NCBI RefSeq assembly: GCF_048564905.1
Contig: NC_132994.1
Coordinates: 14,921,982-14,985,981, forward strand
Length of the DNA stretch: 64,000 bases
From: Vicugna pacos
Taxonomy: Eukaryota; Chordata; Mammalia; Artiodactyla; Camelidae
Direction: 5' to 3'
In this document: positions 12,932-25,330 of the stretch, one piece after another
Layout: each line of letters opens with the position of its first letter
Position numbering within the stretch: the stretch's first letter is position 1
Translations under genes and position numbers: made by a program
Notes under the pieces: generated by a model
Seen by the model: only the letters and a program-made list of their open reading frames with translations
Told to the model about the DNA's origin: nothing
The model's database searches: none

Positions 12932-13648
12932 GGTGGGAATGCCGTTTGGTGCAGCCACTATGGAAAACAGTGTGGAGATTCCTCAAAAGACTAGGAATAG
13001 ACTTACCATATGACCCAGGAATCCCACTCCTGGGCTTGTATCCAGAAGGAAATCTACTTCAGGATGACACCTGCACCCCAATGTTCATAGCAGCACTATT
13101 TACAATAGCCAAAACATGGAAACAGCCTAAATGTCCATCAACAGGTGACTGGATAAAGAAGAGGTGGTATATTTATACAATGGAATACTACTCAGCCATA
13201 AAAACCGACAACATAATGCCATTTGCAGCAACATGGATGCTCCTAGAGAATGTCATTCTAAGTGAAGTAAGCCAGAAAGAGAAAGAAAAATACCATATGA
13301 GATCGCTCATATGTGGAATCTAAAAAACAAAAACACACACAAACAAACAAACAAAAACAAAGCATAAATACAGGACAGAAATAGACTCATGGACAGAGAA
13401 TACAGACTTGTGGTTACCAGGGGGGTAGAGGGTGGGAAGGGATAGACTGGGATTTCAACATTGTAGAATAGATAAACAAGATTACACTGTATAGCACAGG
13501 GAAATATACACAAAATGTTATGATAAATCACAGAGAAAGAAATGTGACAATGTGTATATGTCCATGAATGACTGAAAAATTGTGCTGAACACTGGAATTT
13601 GACACAACATTGTAAAATGATTATAAATCAATAAAAAATGTTAAAAAA
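12932..13648 (+). mobile_element. L1 LINE, 5'-truncated, with 11-bp duplication
   Basis: Holds an open C-terminus of ORF2 (LWKTVWRFLKRLGIDLPYDP at about 12955-13015, later TMEYYSAIKTDNIMPF) ending near 13320, then the 3' UTR and an A-rich end. Flanks AAGAATTATCC at 12921-12931 and 13649-13659. The intact frame over about 125 residues suggests a fairly young insertion. Confidence 0.93.
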
Positions 13649-13659
13649 AAGAATTATCC

Positions 13660-14050
13660 TTCATTTATCCCTTCAACAAACTTTTACAGATTGCTTAACT
13701 GTATTCCAGGTCCTATGAGCAACTATCTTGGAATTTCTGTTGTATTTTCTCCATCATAACATGATAAGGAAGAGAAGTTAAGTACGATACAGAGGTCGGA
13801 AAGACCTCTTTCTAAATTCTTAAAATATAGACATTTTTCTATAGAACTCTTTATAGAAATTATGTAAATTTCTTATATGAACCACATTCCACAGAATAAC
13901 CTTTATTACTTTTATTTGGCTATAGCAAATATATCCCCTGTAAAATGGGCAAAAATATAAATGGACATTTGAGAGCTGATACCCTGATGTTTTTTTCTCT
14001 GAAACTTAAAATCAAGTTTCACACATTCACACCTTTAAAATAATAATCTG
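13660..14050. other. Unassigned AT-rich intronic stretch
   Basis: No gene or confident repeat seen. Confidence 0.4.
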
Positions 14051-14054
14051 AGGG

Positions 14055-16300
14055 TTCTGGTTCTGTGCAAGATTGTAGAAGCATTCTTTTTCTAGTCTCT
14101 CATGCTAGAACCAACTATAAAGCTTGCACAGAATGCTCTGAGCCATCTGAAGATTCTGAAAAGTAAACAGTAGCAGAAGAACTGGGGAAGAAGACCAGAA
14201 GCCAAATCATCGGCGAGGTTTCCTGGAGAGTCGCCCTCGAGTATGACCTGGCTTTTTTTTTTTTTCCCTATTCCCCTCTGTAATCAACTGGCCTTGACTC
14301 AAAAAGCATCATAAAAGCTGGAAAGGCAACTAAGTGCAGACAAAAAAACAGTGCCAAGAGATGATTTCTCCTTCCAGTCCAAGAATCAGAAAAGGGTAGT
14401 CTTTTTAAAGGTCACAGAAGAGGGAATTCACTATTGTTGTCCATTCTCTCCAGCCCCAACCCCTGGGGTAATCCTGCAGTGTGTGGCAGGAGCATGGCCA
14501 CTGCAGATGTCTAAAATTCTGAGGGAGGAAAATCATTCTTTTCAACCAGAGGAGCAACGGTCCCAAGATCACAGGTCAAGTGTCTGTTGCATTCTTCTGT
14601 CTTCCGGTAACTAGGCCCCACATGCAGATGCAGCTGGAGGATGTACACAGTAGAGCCGGGAAACTGAAGGCCCAGTTTTCCGGCTAGTGGGCTGGACAGG
14701 GGGCACCTCAAGGAGACAAAATGTATCAGAAAGATCACAGGAAAAAGGGAACTCAAAAGAGCAATCCCATGAAGTTGTATATGAACTCCTGGGGCTCACC
14801 TCTGAGCTATGCATGATTAGATCTGAGCTTAAACAGCGTAACAAAGGATTTGAGAACTAAACCATGGAGTAAACCACTGCAAAGATCCCAGACTGGCCAC
14901 TGGGTGGTACACGTGATAAACAGATCTAAATAGTACTGCAAAGTAGGCTTGGAAAACATAATTGATATTGGAACCACAATCCACAGAAGGTGGGCCCAAC
15001 TTTTGAACTGGCCTAACCAGGTTGAATGGCTGCAAAAATTTAAAAAAGGACAGTATACCCCGAAGGATTTAACCATAACCTAGAATATTCTAATATGCAA
15101 GTGTCCAAAATACATGTAAAAATTCCTTAGAATGCACAGAAACAGGAAAATGTTAACTCTCAAAGGAAAAAACAAAACAACAAACACCAGTCCTGAGATG
15201 ACACACCTAATGGAAGTTATCTGATGAAGATTTACAATCAGTTAGTGTTACTATGCCACAAACCGTAAGGGCAAAATACTTGGAAATGAATGGAAAGATA
15301 GAAACTTTTGGCCAAGAAAGAAAGCTATCAAGTACCAAATGGAAATTTTAGAAATGAAAAATACAATAACTGAAGTAAAACATTCATTGGATGGGCTCAA
15401 GAACAGAATGTAGATAAAGAGCAGAGAGTGAAGAAGATAGACAATTAGAAATTAGCCATCTGATGGGGGAGGATACAGCTCAAGTAGCAGAGCGCATGCT
15501 TAGCATATACAAGGTCCTGGGCTCAATCCCCAGTTCTTCCTCTAAAAATAATATAAATAAGTAAACCTAATTACCTCTCCTCCACCCGCCAAAAAAGAAG
15601 AAATTAACCATCTGAAAAGCAAAGAGAAAAAATGACTGGAAAAAAAAAAGTCAGAGTCTCAGGGACCTGTGGGACAACACCAAAAGCCCCAAAAGAAGAG
15701 GAAAGAGAAAATATTTGGAGAAATAATGGCTAAAAACTTACCAATTTTGGTGCAAGACATAAACTTACAAATTCAAGAAGCTCAGCCAACTCCAAGAAGG
15801 ACTCAAATAAATACAAACCCAGAAAAATTATCTTCAAGATGTGGAAAACTAACAACAAAGAAAACATCTTTAAAGAAGCCAGAGAAAAATGACACATTAT
15901 ATACATACAATAATTCAAATGACTGCAGACTTATCAGAAACAGGAGGAAGAGAAACGGCATTTTAAAGTGTTGAAGAAAAACGAATGTCAACCCAGGGTT
16001 CCATAACTGGTGAAAACATCTTTCAGAAATGCAAATAAAATAAAGACATTCTCAGATGAAGGAAAACGAAGACAAGCAGTCTCCAGCAAAATGCTCTAAA
16101 AGAAATGTCAAAGGAAGTTCTTCAGGTGGAAGGGAAATGATACCTGAGGAAAACCTAAACATCAGGAATGAAAGAAGAGTTAAGAAAAAGCGTAAATATC
16201 TGGGTAACTAATAGATTATCCCTTCCCTCTTAAATTCTTTCAAATATGTATGACAGTTAAAATCAAAAGTTATAAACATTACATTAAATTATTACATAAA
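14055..16300 (+). mobile_element. Old L1 (L1M-type), 5' and ORF1-region part
   Basis: Long A-rich sequence with L1M features: TGATGAAGATTTACAATCAG, AAACATTCATTGGATGGGCT, CAACCCAGGGTTCCATAACT, AAAGGAAGTTCTTCAGG. It is interrupted by the SINE at 15464-15599 and again by a younger L1 at about 16300. It resumes at about 17340. Reading frames are degraded. Confidence 0.75.
15464..15599 (+). mobile_element. Camelid tRNA-derived SINE (Vic-1-like) inside an old L1
   Basis: Starts GGGGGAGGATACAGCTCAAG and carries a tRNA-like A box and the B box GGCTCAATCCC, followed by an A/T-rich tail with CCTAATTACCT. It is flanked by a 16-bp duplication GAAATTAGCCATCTGA at 15448-15463 and 15600-15615 with one mismatch. 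Removing it restores the surrounding L1. Confidence 0.9.
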
Positions 16301-16304
16301 AAAA

Positions 16305-17325
16305 CTTTTTTCATATAACTCAACAGCAAAAAAAATCCAAAGAATCCAATTTAAAAAAATGGGCAGAAGATCTAAATAGATTTTTTCTAAGGAAAACATA
16401 CAGATGGCCAGCAGGCACATAAAAAAAGTGCTCAATATCACTAATCATCAGGGAAATGCAAATGAAAACCACAAGAAGATACCACTTCACATCTGTCAGA
16501 ATGGCTATTATCAAAAAGACAAGAAATAATAAGAGCTGCTGAGGACGTGGAGAAAAGGGAACACTTGTGCACTGCTGGTGGCAGTGTAAGTTAGTGCAGC
16601 CAATGTATGGAAAATAGTATGGAGATTCCTTAAAAAATTATAAATATTAGTACTATATGAACCACTCCTAGGTATCTATCTGCAGGAAACAAAAGCACCA
16701 ATTCAAAGATACATATGCACCTCTGTGCTCATTGCAACATTATTTACAATAGTCAAGATATGGAGGCAATCTAAGTGTCCATCAATGAATGAATGGATAA
16801 AGAAAGTGTGGTGTAAATGTACACAATGGAATATTACTGAGCCATTTAAAAAAGAAAGAAATCTTACCATTCGAAATAAATTGGATGGAACTTGAGGGCA
16901 TTATGCCAAGCAAAGTAAGTCAGACAGGGAAAGATAAATACTGAATGATCCTACTTATATGTGGAATTAAAAAAAAAAAACTGAAATTCAGAGAACAGAT
17001 TGGTGGTTGCCAGAGGTGGGGAGTAAGGAATGGGTGAAACAGGGAATGGTGGCTAAAGACACAAACTTCCCGTTATAAAATAAGTAAGTCATGGGATGTA
17101 ATGTACACCATGGTGACTACAGTTAGTAATACTGTATTGCATGTTAGATTGTTAAGAGAGTAAATCTTAAAAGTTCTCATCACAAGAAAAAAATTTTTGC
17201 AACTATGTACAATGATGGGTGTTAACCAGACTTATTGTGATCATTTCACAACATATACAAATATCGAATCATTACATTGTACACCTGAAACTAATATAAT
17301 GCCATATATCAATTATATCTCAATT
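16305..17325 (+). mobile_element. L1 LINE 3' end inserted into the older L1
   Basis: Starts in ORF2 (ATGGGCAGAAGATCTAAATAG) and runs to a 3' end with ATTGTACACCTGAAACTAAT and TATATCTCAATTTTTTAAA. Sequence on both sides belongs to a different, older L1. The flanks TAAATTATTACAT and TAAATATTATGTAATAC suggest an eroded duplication. Confidence 0.8.
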
Positions 17326-17334
17326 TTTTAAATA

Positions 17335-17740
17335 TTATGTAATACATGTATAAAGATGTAAGTGGATGTAACACAAAACAACTATAACATAAACAGAGGA
17401 AAGTAATGAGACATGATGGTAAAATTTCTACATTCCAGTTGAAGTGGTAAAATGTTCATTTTAAGTAGACTGTGAAAAGATGTATACCATAATTCCTAGA
17501 GCAGCTAATAAAAAGACTATACAAAGAGATACTGTCAAAACTCAATAGAGAAATTAAAAAAGAATAAAAATATTCTAACAATATAAAAGAAGGCAGGAAA
17601 GAAGAATAAAAAATCAGAGGGAATAGCCAACCACCTAGTAATAAAATGGTGGACAGAAATCCAAACATATTAATAATTACATTAAATGTAAATGGTCTAA
17701 ATACAGAAATTAAAAGACAGATATCAGAAATTGACAATGG
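17335..17740 (+). mobile_element. Old L1 (L1M-type), continuation
   Basis: Resumes the split element: CATTCCAGTTGAAGTGGTAA, AGAAGGCAGGAAAGAAGAAT and ATTACATTAAATGTAAATGG match the L1M stretch leading into ORF2. Confidence 0.75.
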
Positions 17741-18049
17741 CTATAAGAAAAACTGACTGCTTAGATCATTACTGTTTCTCACCTAAATGTTCCTATGAAG
17801 ATCCAGGAAATGTCGACCTTCACTTCTGACTCTACAAGTCACCCTTTCCAGCTCCTCCATTTGACTTTATGTTATTGGATCTTTCAAATCAGTAACATCT
17901 CTGTATTATTTACTAAGATTTCTCATCTTCCCAATTTCTCAACTGAATTTTCTCATGATTTGGAGAAACATAAATTTCCTGAGAAATCTGAGGAAGAAAT
18001 TACTGTATGGAAAGATTTTTTTCCCCTATGATGTGTCCTGCACTGAGAG

Positions 18050-18440
18050 ATATTTGTTAGTCTTCCAGTATTAGTGTGTTTCTTATTTCTTTGCATGCCC
18101 TATAGTGTTTTTTATGAAGGTAGCTGCTGTGTCATTTGGTGCATAGACATTCATTACATGTATAACTTCATTCAGAATTGTACCTTTCAACATTTATAAA
18201 TGTATTTTGTCTCATTTAGTGCTTTTTGATGTGACCACCACACTGTCCGATGTCAGGATAACCCTGACTTCTTGATGTTTGCATTTTCTCACCTTTGTTT
18301 TTAGCCTTTTTGTAACATTTTGTTCTCAGTGTATTTCTTATACACAGCATAGTTTGCTTGTGCTTTGTGAAACAATCTGAAAATAATTTTATTAATAGGT
18401 GAGTTAATCTTCATTCATATTTATTGATATGACCAATTTA
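18050..18440 (-). mobile_element. L1 ORF2 fragment, reverse orientation
   Basis: Resembles reversed ORF2 (GCTGCTGTGTCATTTGGTGC, TTCATTCATATTTATTGATATG). Strongly diverged, edges approximate. Confidence 0.6.
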
Positions 18441-18990
18441 TTTGCTTTCAATTTTGTCATGTTACAGTTACCATACATAAAAATTAAATATAAGCAAGAT
18501 ATGGAATAAGTAAAAATTTTAAAGACCAACAAAAATGCTCATTAGCCAAGTTTCAATTTCTTTCTGGCTCTGGGCATGTAAGTAAGGACTGTTCTGGTGA
18601 CTAGCCAGACCTGCCACTATTAGTAACAACAGTAATGCTCTCATAGTTTCAAGATTATTGGTTTAAAAGATACCTCGATTTGGACACGCAGATGGAAAAA
18701 CAAAGGAAGGCTGAGCCAGTACTGCCAAGGCAAACTTGGGCCCCATCTGCAACATGAAGACCCAGAAAAGTAAGTTACTCTGTAATAATCACCCCAGGTA
18801 TATGAATGCACTACTTAAGGCTTAGAGTAGAATTTTTTTAACTTGGATTTTAAAATGGATGAAATGAATTGTGATTCACAGGTAAATCATAGCCAACATT
18901 TAAGAAAAAAATTGTCATGGAATCTATTAGAGTACACTATACACAGCAAGGGAAAAGTACTGCAGTATGAAATTTTGTTTCAATTCCATC
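18441..18990. other. Unassigned intronic stretch
   Basis: No gene or confident repeat seen. Confidence 0.4.
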
Positions 18991-18992
18991 AA

Positions 18993-19379
18993 TGTATTAC
19001 TTTGCTAAAGCTGCCATTACAAAGTACCAGAATGAGTGGCTTAAACAACAGAAGTTTATTTCCTCACAATTCTTGAAGCTAGAAGTCCAAGATCAAGATG
19101 TCTGGGCAGAGCTGCTTCCATTCTGAGGCATCTCTCTTTGACTTGAAGGTGGCTATCTTCTCCCACTGTCTTCACACTGGCTGTCCTCTGTGTATGTGTC
19201 CTGATCTCCTCTTCTTATAAAGCCACCAATCATACGGGATGAGGGCCCACCCTAAATACCTGATTCTAACTTAATTACCTCTTTAAAGACTTCATGTCCA
19301 AATATTGTTAAATTCAGAGATACTGGGGGTTACAACATCAACATAGGATTTTGGGGAGGACACAATTCAGCCCATAACA
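18993..19379 (-). mobile_element. MaLR LTR fossil (MST/MLT1-type), reverse orientation
   Basis: TAAAGCTGCCATTACAAAGT, GGCTTAAACAACAGAAGTTT and the end ACACAATTCAGCCCATAACA are the reverse of the MaLR LTR whose sense start is TGTTATGGGCTGAATTGTG. A single LTR, no internal part. Confidence 0.88.
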
Positions 19380-19387
19380 ATATGCTT

Positions 19388-19436
19388 ATTATGTATGTAT
19401 GCATGTATGTAAGTGTGTGTGTGTGTGTGTATGTAT
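19388..19436 (+). repeat. TATG/TG microsatellite
   Basis: Runs of TATGTATG then GTGTGTGTGTGTGTG, directly after the MaLR LTR. Confidence 0.9.
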
Positions 19437-19691
19437 CTCAACCAGAAAAGTTTGAAAATATCTTAGAGGACTCTGTATAGATATTTTAAATGTATTTTAA
19501 TATACTGTAAGCTTAAGAGGCCTAGTCCTAATGTTACAATGGAGCCTTAGGACTCCTTCAGTCTCCAGATCTCCAGATCCTAGACAGACAGGTTAGACTT
19601 CAACAACCCCAGGGATACTCAGTGCAATCATGAGCATTCCTATGAACATGCAAGTACTCTTGCTGATGTTCTAACTCAACCATTACCTGAT

Positions 19692-20320
19692 TGTGGGAGC
19701 CTATGACTGGGTTAACAAATTGTAACAATCCCAGCGCTTACCTCTTTTAAGATGTGCTTGGTAACTGCCTTGAGTCTTTAGCAATGACCCAGGCCCTCCG
19801 CTATAAACGCTGGGCGTGCCTGTGCCTGCTGTTAGTCTTCCATCCCCAAAACAGCCGTGGGCTGGAATGGTAAACAACTTACAAAAAGCTGCAGACTCAG
19901 AGGTGAGAAGGCTGGCTAGCCAATGATGGGTAAGATGCCCTGAGGGGGGGCAACCTAAGCCAGGCACAGCCGCCAGAGTCCAAGAAAAATCTTGTGAAGC
20001 AGCTGATTCTCATACATTCCACCCTGATAAGCTGAAAGGCTCCACATGAACATGACTCACCAAAAGGGTCTTCTGGCCTTGAGCCAAACACCAACAATAA
20101 ACAAAGCCTTTGTACTCATTGTGATCCCACCCTGTCCTTCCCTAAATTCCTGCATTCCTCCTTTGACTGTACTCAATAAATATGAGAGATTTGAGAGGCT
20201 CGTGGAGTTAGCTCCCAACTCCCTCTCGCTCTCTTGACTTTTCCACAGAGTCTTGAGTAATTCATTCTGTCTCGGTGGGACTTCTGCTGGCCAGAACCCA
20301 CAACTGGTGACAAACCCACA
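19692..20320 (+). mobile_element. Solo LTR fossil, class II (beta-type) ERV, clean ends
   Basis: Ends form the inverted pair TGTGGG...CCCACA, and the element is flanked by a perfect 6-bp duplication CCTGAT at 19686-19691 and 20321-20326. A 6-bp duplication is typical of class II ERVs. A polyadenylation signal (CAATAAA) is near 20173 and a U5-like part follows. The length of 629 bp with no internal sequence marks it as a solo LTR left by LTR-LTR recombination. It is antisense to ME1. Confidence 0.85.
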
Positions 20321-20329
20321 CCTGATTAT

Positions 20330-20620
20330 TTAAAAAATAATATTAATGTTTTAGGCCAAGGGTTTGTTCATTACTATAGGAGCGAGTTAATGTTTTTATG
20401 TTTTTAGAGAACATTCTTAATTATTATACTGACTTCCCAAACTGCCAAATCAAACTACAGAAACTTAAAGGATAGTGTCTCTCCCCTCTCTCTAATCTCA
20501 AAGGTCTCAAGTATCAGAAACCAGTTTAGTCGATGGCTAACTTAGATACAGCTTCAGGGCCTAAGGAAAAATATTGATGTTTTAAATTTTCTAAATTCAT
20601 TAAAGGCAACAATAATCCTT
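20330..20620. other. Unassigned intronic stretch
   Basis: No gene or confident repeat seen. Confidence 0.35.
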
Positions 20621-20639
20621 TGTTTTAAAGTGTACTGTA

Positions 20640-20849
20640 GATACTGACAGGCATATGTAGAACAGATAAATAACATTATACTGTATAGCACAGAGAAATA
20701 TATACAAGATCTTGTGGTAGCTCACAGTGAAAAAGAATGCGACAATGAAAATATGTATGTTCGTGTATAACTGAAAAATTGTGCTCTACACTGGAAATTG
20801 ACAACATTGTAAACTGACTATAACTCAATAAAAATAAAAAACAGAAAAC
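20640..20849 (+). mobile_element. L1 LINE 3' stub with 15-bp duplication
   Basis: Only the last ~210 bp of the L1 3' UTR, ending ACTATAACTCAATAAAAAT and A-rich. Flanked by TTAAAGTGTACTGTA at 20625-20639 and 20850-20864. Confidence 0.93.
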
Positions 20850-20869
20850 TTAAAGTGTACTGTATTACA

Positions 20870-21885
20870 TACATCAAGCTAAAGAAATGTAACAATTAAC
20901 ATATTGTCCATAAAATATTTCAAATACCACTTTGTATCAGTTTTACAAACAAATACACTTTATATTTAGGCCCCCATGTCTAAGAAAATTTCTTACTAAT
21001 TTAGGTTAGAAACATTCCCAAATTAGTTCTACTGAATTTTAACATATCTGATGATCGATTCTGGACCCATATACTGTCAACAGTTTGTTGAGTTGGCTCA
21101 GTAAGATAAAATAAATAATGATGTAATGAGTAGGCCATATCAGGCCACCTGGAGTCTGTAACAGTATTTGGTCATGTCAGTTTTGAAAACCATTGGAAAA
21201 CAGTCCAAATACTTGTTCTGTCAGAATAACTGATTACTTTCAAAGTCAAACATATTAAAGTAAAGGCTGGTTTCACACCACTGGAAGTTTTAAATTTCCC
21301 TTCTTTGCAACTCACTGCTCTTAACCCAGTAATTTTTAGTACCCAGGGCATACCTCTACTTTTCTCAAATAAGCCACAGACTTTCATACTTCTATGTCTT
21401 TACACATTGTGAGCAGAGTCCCAAGAAGCAAAAAGCTTTCCTTGTTGTTTTCCTTTGCAGAGCTATCTTTAACCCACACCTAGCATTCTGTGAAAATCTA
21501 TGATAGATTGCAAAGGTCACGTGGTATCAGCCAAGTTCACTTATATGCATCTCAGAGTAAAATATAAATCTGTCTCTTCCAGAAAGAACATATATTTTTG
21601 TTTTTTTACTATGAAATTCATAAATTTAATAGACAACACAATCATGTTTGATTTGATATAAATCAAAAATTCGAGAGACGGGGTAACAATTACACTTTAA
21701 AAATACTTTATAATTGTTCTAGCTATGAGTTCAAACTACATAAAAGTACTATCATATTAATAGCTATAGTAACAAAAAACCTGTTTTTATAATATATAGT
21801 TTAGAAAAATTAATATACACTCTTTAATATCTAAGTACAGAGGTAAAACAAATATTACAATGGAAATATAAGTACATTCACAGGA
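20870..21885. other. Unassigned intronic stretch
   Basis: No gene or confident repeat recognised. Confidence 0.4.
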
Positions 21886-21889
21886 CTCT

Positions 21890-21970
21890 TATTCATGGCT
21901 ATGTCCTCTGCACCCAGAATATTACCTAGCATACAGTAGGTTCTGAATAAATATTTGTTAAATTTTAAAA
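21890..21970 (+). mobile_element. L2 LINE 3' terminus
   Basis: CTCTGCACCCAGAATATTAC then CTAGCATACAGTAGGTTCTG and AATAAATATTTGTTAAAT, the L2 end. Confidence 0.8.
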
Positions 21971-21974
21971 GAGA

Positions 21975-24900
21975 TAAATAACTAAAATTATCACTCTCTT
22001 TTACAAGGACAGTAACTGAAGCTAGTTAAGAAAATCTCACTTGAAATCTCACAACTGCTAATGAAAAGAATTGCAACTTGGGCTCATTTCTTCTAGACAC
22101 AAAGCCTTAGAAGGTTCGTTCCATTATTTTGCATTTTCCAAAATTAGAAGGAAATCAGAACACAAAATGAAAAATTTCAAACCTATTCCTCTCTTCAATA
22201 TTTTCTGTATGCCATATCTTCTGGGGCCCTATCACCCAGTTCTCAAAATCAAGTTCATCTTTCTACTCATTAAGGCACAACATGTTCTGGTTTGGTGCTG
22301 TCCTATATTACCAATGCAACAAACAGACATGGAGGCATATGGCTGTACATCTTCATTACAATGGCTTTCCCATCAGTGGGATTCCATGTTAAATGATGCA
22401 TATCAGTTGCTCATATTACTGAGGGAACTCCAGAGAACTGTATGTACTGATAAAAGTTTTTGAATAATTCATTCTAGTATAATTTACACTAAAGAAAAAA
22501 GAGGAGGTTTAAGGTAACTTTCCTTCATCATCAGCCTTGTTTCTTTTTTTCCCTACAACACATTCAGCTAGGTCTTGGCCTATCAAGACAAACTTCTACA
22601 AAAGCACTTGCCCAGAAGCTCATTTTTCAGATTTAAAAGTTAATCATGCTCACCAAAACTGACTTAGATAAAACACCATCACTGTCTGAAACTGGATCTA
22701 ACTGCCTTAAATGTTGAAGAGTGGTATCTTTGAGAGATTTACTTGTAGGTCACAATATCACTTAATCTTAAAGATACAGAAACCATGTAAACTCAACTGA
22801 ATTATGATAGACGTATCAATTAGGGTTTACTGACATTGCACAGAGAAATACAGCAAACTAGTAAGTTGAAAAATAAAGAATTAAGTGTGATTACTTTTAT
22901 TGTGTGTAGAATTTTAATTTTGATGAATAAAACATTATTATTTTAATGTTTATTATTGAAAATTTCTAAGAAAATTTGAAACACAACTCATCAGAATCAG
23001 AAGGTATCTTTGAAGATCATAAACATTAAATTAGATAAGCATCTGTAATGAAGGCAAAGATAAGCGCCTGAAAAGTAGTTTGAACTGTGAACAGGAAGAT
23101 ACTGAACCTCCTAAGTGTGAGGCAGAAATGCTTCTCCAAATGCTATGATGATATCCTACCTGGAATGATGCAAACTTGAGTATACAAATAGTAAGAACCA
23201 TACATGAATTACTACCAATAAAGAAAGACCCTATTTCTCTAAGGTTTTCAAAATTCTCTATTTTTTTAATTCAGATCACATCTACTGTTAACTTTGATAT
23301 TTACTAAGACTGAGTACCTCCCAAAGGTTATCCAGAAAATAATTAAAATTTCATGGGATGGTCAGGTTTAAACCAAATTCCAACTTTTCTTCCATTATAC
23401 AATACAAGGGTTTATGGAGTTAGCTGAACTTCAGATTTCAATGTGAGTCAGGAAATTACACTAAGGAGGATAAATGTCTTAGAACAATGCCCAAACTACC
23501 ATTTGAAAAGCTACCTGCTTCAAAAGCGGAGTACTGCTTGGAAAACAAAGAAATTTTTTAAAAATATGGTTCATTCTTAAATTAAACATTTATTTAATGT
23601 CCGCTGAGCAAAATTCCGTACTAAGGATTATGATCCCCACCCTATGACAATCAAAATCAACTAAGAAAAAAAAAATACAATACAGTAAATATAGAATAAC
23701 ATGATACAACTGATTACACAAAAAAGAGGTGTTCAGTAATGCTAATAGGACCGATAATTAGGAAAGTCTTCCCCCAGGAGATCATTATTAAATCAATTAA
23801 TGACATTTTAATTGTAGGAATTCACAGAGGTAAAAGGAAAGTATTAAGAGATTCAGCAAATATATTTTAACTGGAAGGCTAAGGTGGTGAACTAATGAGA
23901 TAAATTTGGAGAAGACAGTAAACCTAATTAGCAGATTGATTTTACATTCAACATAACAGGAAACGACATCCTAAAAACACTTGGATAACAGAAGAGTAAC
24001 AGGAAGAAAACACTAATTGATGAAGATACTTCTCTCATACCCACATGTAAGACAGACTAGAATACTGAAAACCAGAAAAGCTGTTACAATTACCCAAAAG
24101 GTGAGGCAATGAAGATGGGTGGGACTGTAACTGAAGAAGGCTTCGGGTAGCCAGGTGACAGACTGGACTGTTTTAGGGCATAAGATCTACTAATGATTTC
24201 TTTGCAGCCAAGGTTATCACAAAAATCAGTAAAAATTCCTGGGCTACTGGAAAATTTAAAGGCCCAGAGGTCTTCAGAATAGAGCCAATCAAGGTCCCAC
24301 TGCTATGGTTTCAATGGTACAAATGAGGACATCCTGTTACTTCCATGACGTACCACACAACCATCTCAGAACTAACAAGAGTAAAGTTTATTCCAGTGAT
24401 CACTCCCAAGTTGGTGAACCAGATTTTAAATCCAGTTTGACACTATGCAGACAGTAAAGTTCAATTACAAATTCAAAAAACATGTTCTTAACATGTTACT
24501 GATTCACCTTAATGTCCTTGATGGAAGATCTCTGTGATATTATTACTCTTAAGTAGAAATTAATCCTTACTCATGAATGGGAGTTAAAAGGATTTCAATA
24601 TCATAAATTCTTGATGTAGACAGTAATGGCATAATTGCTTTTGCTCAGGGACTGCCTATTTCATCTAACCACTTGAAACAGACATTCTTGCCCCTGACTT
24701 GAGGAAATTCAAACAGGTTATACCACTCACGTGGTTCTTCTTAAGTGGCAACCCATTATTTGGTCATAAATTACAGCAGGCAGGTACACAAAAAAGTCAT
24801 AAATTGTTTTGTCACATCAGATTTTCCCTTTTTCCTACTGAAAATAGGCCCCAATCTGCAGAATAATAAAAAGGAGTAAAGAAAATCAAACTAGCAATTA

Positions 24901-25330
24901 AATTCATTTTGAAGAAAAAAATATTTAAAATTTCATAATGCTTTATGACCACAAAAAGTAAATAATCACAGAAAGGTAAAAATTGCCTGTCGCCACAAAA
25001 ATCAAGAAGAACTCGCAGTAGCTATAATTTATACAATAAAACAAATCACAAGTCTTCAAGTCATTAATAATGATCAACAAATCACTGGCACCATGGTGGG
25101 GGAGGCCGGTGCTGAGGTCTAGTTCTTAATGCAAAAAGGTATCTAGTAAAGAGACCCAAAGCAACTCAACAGGCCTCTGTGCTGACTGATGGCATTTTCC
25201 ATGTACTCAATAAAAAGGAATCGTCAGAAGCACACACTTACACAAAAGGGACAGTCAATCCAGAGACAAACCTGGCTATAAAATAAGTGTGACTACTAAG
25301 TATCTAGAGAAGCAAATTTATCAATTCCGA
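21975..25330. other. Repeat-poor part of ME1 intron 1 next to the promoter
   Basis: About 3.3 kb in which I recognise no interspersed repeat and no exon. The 130-codon plus-strand frame at 22071-22463 matches no family I know and looks accidental. Repeat depletion next to a promoter may reflect constraint or just unrecognised old repeats. Confidence 0.45.

Noticed and set aside
12946-13323. A 125-codon open frame encoding LWKTVWRFLKRLGIDLPYDP
   Set aside because: This is the C-terminus of L1 ORF2, not a host gene.
22071-22463. A 130-codon plus-strand open frame in intron 1
   Set aside because: No recognisable domain, no promoter or splice context and AT-rich composition, so it is probably chance.
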